Assembly (NCBI GenBank): GCA_937982665.1
Contig: CALJLD010000162.1
Coordinates: 1-15,368, forward strand
Length of the DNA: 15,368 nucleotides
Reading direction: 5' to 3'
DNA from: an uncultured Planctomycetales bacterium
Lineage (GTDB): Bacteria > Planctomycetota > Planctomycetia > Pirellulales > S012-138
Positions within the stretch are counted from its first letter, which is position 1. Each line of letters begins with the position of its first letter. Shown here piece after piece: positions 14,086 through 15,368 of the stretch. The notes beneath the pieces are model-generated. The model was not told where the DNA came from, did not search any database, and saw only the letters and a list, made by a program, of their open reading frames with translations. The position numbers were made by a program, and so were the translations under genes.

Positions 14086-15102
14086 CTAGTTCGTGAGATT
14101 GCCCAAGGTGCTGTTGGCGGGATTGTTGCCCATTTGACGGCTCTTTCGCCGCGACTTCCATCGCTGGCAAAGTTCAATGGCCGCATCGCGCCAGTGCGCA
14201 TAATCAAACTCAAAACCAGACTCAACGAGTTTGCCTGGCACCACGCGGCGGCTCTTAAGCACGAGTTCCGTTTCGCTCCGCAGCAGAAAGGTGCCCAACT
14301 CCAGCATCCAACGCGTCGCCGGTAAACCGATTCGGGCGCCCCACGCTTGCCGCAATTCGCGCATGAATTGCACGTTCGGTAAGGGATTGGGCGAAGCAAG
14401 ATTGACGGCGTCCGTCAGGTCCTGGCGATTGATCAGCCATCGGACCGCGCGAAAGAAATCCTCATCGTGAATCCACGAGACAAATTGCCGCCCATCACCG
14501 TGTTTGCCACCGAGGCCAAATCGCACCAGCCACAACAAATAGTCAAACACGCCGCCGCGGTCAGGGCTCATGGTCATCGCGGACCGCATCAATACCATAC
14601 GCGTGTGCGGCAACTTAAACGATTTCGCTTCGGCCTCCCAACTCTTGGCCACATCGATACTGAACCGCCACGTGTCCGGAGCCCCGCTCTCCGCGCCACC
14701 GAGGATTCCGTCGCGCTCATCATTGGGCGCATCATAGCGATGGGCGTAAATCGTCGCCGTGCTTGCCTGCAACCACACCGGAGGTGGATTCTTGGCTTGA
14801 GATATCGCCTGGCCAACGGCTCGGGTGGAGTCAACCCGCGACTTCATGATCGCACGGCGATTGGCCTGATGATAACGGCAATTGACGCTCCGCCCGGCCA
14901 GGTTGATCACCACGTCCGCGCCGTCAACTTCGTCCGTCCACTCGCCCAGCGACTTGCCGTCCCAGTGCACAATGCGCGAACTGCCAGACGACACAGCGGC
15001 CGAGCGTCGGCTCAAGATCACAACTTCGTCACCCTTGGCCACGAAGTTGCGAGCCAGAACGGCACCCACTTGTCCGCTCCCGCCAGGGATAACAATCTTC
15101 AT
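14086..15102 (-). CDS. TIGR01777 family NAD(P)-binding epimerase-like protein
   Basis: A 338-residue extended-SDR protein. The start at ATG 15102 places the first Rossmann strand at the N-terminus (MKIVIPGGSGQVG, a GxxGxxG variant of the usual GATGFIG). Family features follow: INLAGRSV, the QASTATIYAHRYD segment with the catalytic-type Tyr, FSIDVAKSWEAEA, and SWIHDEDFFRA. The C-terminal DUF1731 block is seen as LKSRRVVPGKLVESGFEFDY. Typical members are about 300 residues; here a Lys/Arg/Asn-rich tail adds about 30. The family is often called a nucleoside-diphosphate-sugar epimerase or YfcH/SulA-type protein, but its substrate is generally unknown. A minus-strand GAGGG about nine nt upstream could serve as SD; the open frame reaches 15150. 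It is probably a single-gene unit. Confidence 0.93.
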   Translation of the reverse strand: MKIVIPGGSGQVGAVLARNFVAKGDEVVILSRRSAAVSSGSSRIVHWDGKSLGEWTDEVDGADVVINLAGRSVNCRYHQANRRAIMKSRVDSTRAVGQAISQAKNPPPVWLQASTATIYAHRYDAPNDERDGILGGAESGAPDTWRFSIDVAKSWEAEAKSFKLPHTRMVLMRSAMTMSPDRGGVFDYLLWLVRFGLGGKHGDGRQFVSWIHDEDFFRAVRWLINRQDLTDAVNLASPNPLPNVQFMRELRQAWGARIGLPATRWMLELGTFLLRSETELVLKSRRVVPGKLVESGFEFDYAHWRDAAIELCQRWKSRRKSRQMGNNPANSTLGNLTN

Positions 15103-15288
15103 TTCCTGAGCCCTCAAAGGAGGAGGTACTTCCAGGAAATGAACCGTCAATGCGAAGCGGGCGCAACAGAGAATTCAAGAAGCGTGCGCAGCGGGTGGCC
15201 GGCGGCTGGAATGAGCCAAGCAAGGAAATCCTGAGCTTCACATCTTGCCTTTATCCCTGGCCGCGCCTTAACGCAGATCCAAGTCGGC

Positions 15289-15368
15289 CTACGCAAACAG
15301 CCCGCTCACAGGCTCGCCCTTGACCAGTTCGCGCGGCTGGTTGAGATGGTTGTAGACAATCGTCTCCG
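15289..15368 (-). CDS. C-terminal 25 residues of a protein running off the right edge
   Basis: The minus-strand frame from the window edge to TAG at 15289-15291 reads ETIVYNHLNQPRELVKG and ends VSGLFA. The tail pattern (sugar- or sulfatase-like 'P-x-x-L-V-x-G-x-P-V-x-x-L-F') is reminiscent of the ends of planctomycete DUF1501 proteins, but 25 residues are too few to be sure. The gap to the epimerase-like start (15103-15288) contains no supported gene. Confidence 0.5.
   Translation of the reverse strand, partial: ETIVYNHLNQPRELVKGEPVSGLFA

Noticed and set aside
14467..15234. Long plus-strand frame opposite the epimerase-like gene
   Set aside because: Antisense to a clear TIGR01777 coding sequence; the predicted product is His/Arg/Pro-rich and of shadow composition.
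15117..15234. Strong SD-like AGGAGGAGG (15119-15127) before ATG 15139 on the plus strand, with a 31-codon frame
   Set aside because: Spacing of about 12 nt is too long, and the short peptide has no recognisable feature.

Overview
The window most resembles a planctomycete chromosome (Pirellulales-like). The basis is moderately high GC, loosely packed genes, and a high share of exported proteins: a TlpA-like thioredoxin, an internalin-type LRR protein, an S46 dipeptidyl-peptidase, a serine beta-lactamase-like hydrolase and a kelch protein. Shine-Dalgarno (SD) sites range from clear to absent. This lineage call is inference. I see no tRNA, rRNA, CRISPR array, insertion sequence or phage gene.

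Left part (1-5186), mostly housekeeping and cytoplasmic. The 3' end of pyrE is followed on the same strand by an uncharacterised protein pairing a CoiA-like PD-(D/E)XK nuclease core (D..ExQ) with a C-terminal winged helix. Converging on these from the minus strand are a 2Fe-2S ferredoxin, a short-chain dehydrogenase with the catalytic residues of pteridine reductase, and an exported TlpA/thioredoxin protein. uvsE (UV damage endonuclease) diverges from the ferredoxin and converges on a small membrane-anchored double-CxxC protein.

Right part (5468-14064), an all-plus-strand run of six exported proteins: a C39-like cysteine peptidase with an embedded DnaJ-type CxxC finger, an LRR protein, a redoxin-fold protein, a beta-lactamase-family hydrolase, an S46 peptidase and a kelch-repeat protein. 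A strong intrinsic terminator follows the C39-like gene and a large hairpin follows the S46 gene. A TIGR01777 NAD-binding epimerase-like gene and the last 25 codons of another gene lie on the minus strand at the right edge.

The main discovery is the redoxin gene at 7781-9229. Conventional calling would split it into a 74-aa fragment and a headless ORF because of an in-frame TGA at 8003-8005. That TGA sits exactly where the first cysteine of a thioredoxin CxxC motif belongs, giving W-Sec-Ala-Gly-Cys. The frame stays open for another 407 codons. Directly downstream is a 6-bp hairpin with a GGUCU apical loop, the same loop sequence as the E. coli fdhF SECIS. I read it as a new-architecture exported selenoprotein: signal peptide, UxxC redoxin domain, helical linker, then a beta-rich domain with a CX6C pair. 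TGA is a normal stop in several neighbouring genes, so this is site-specific recoding and not an altered genetic code. No sel genes or tRNA-Sec are in the window.
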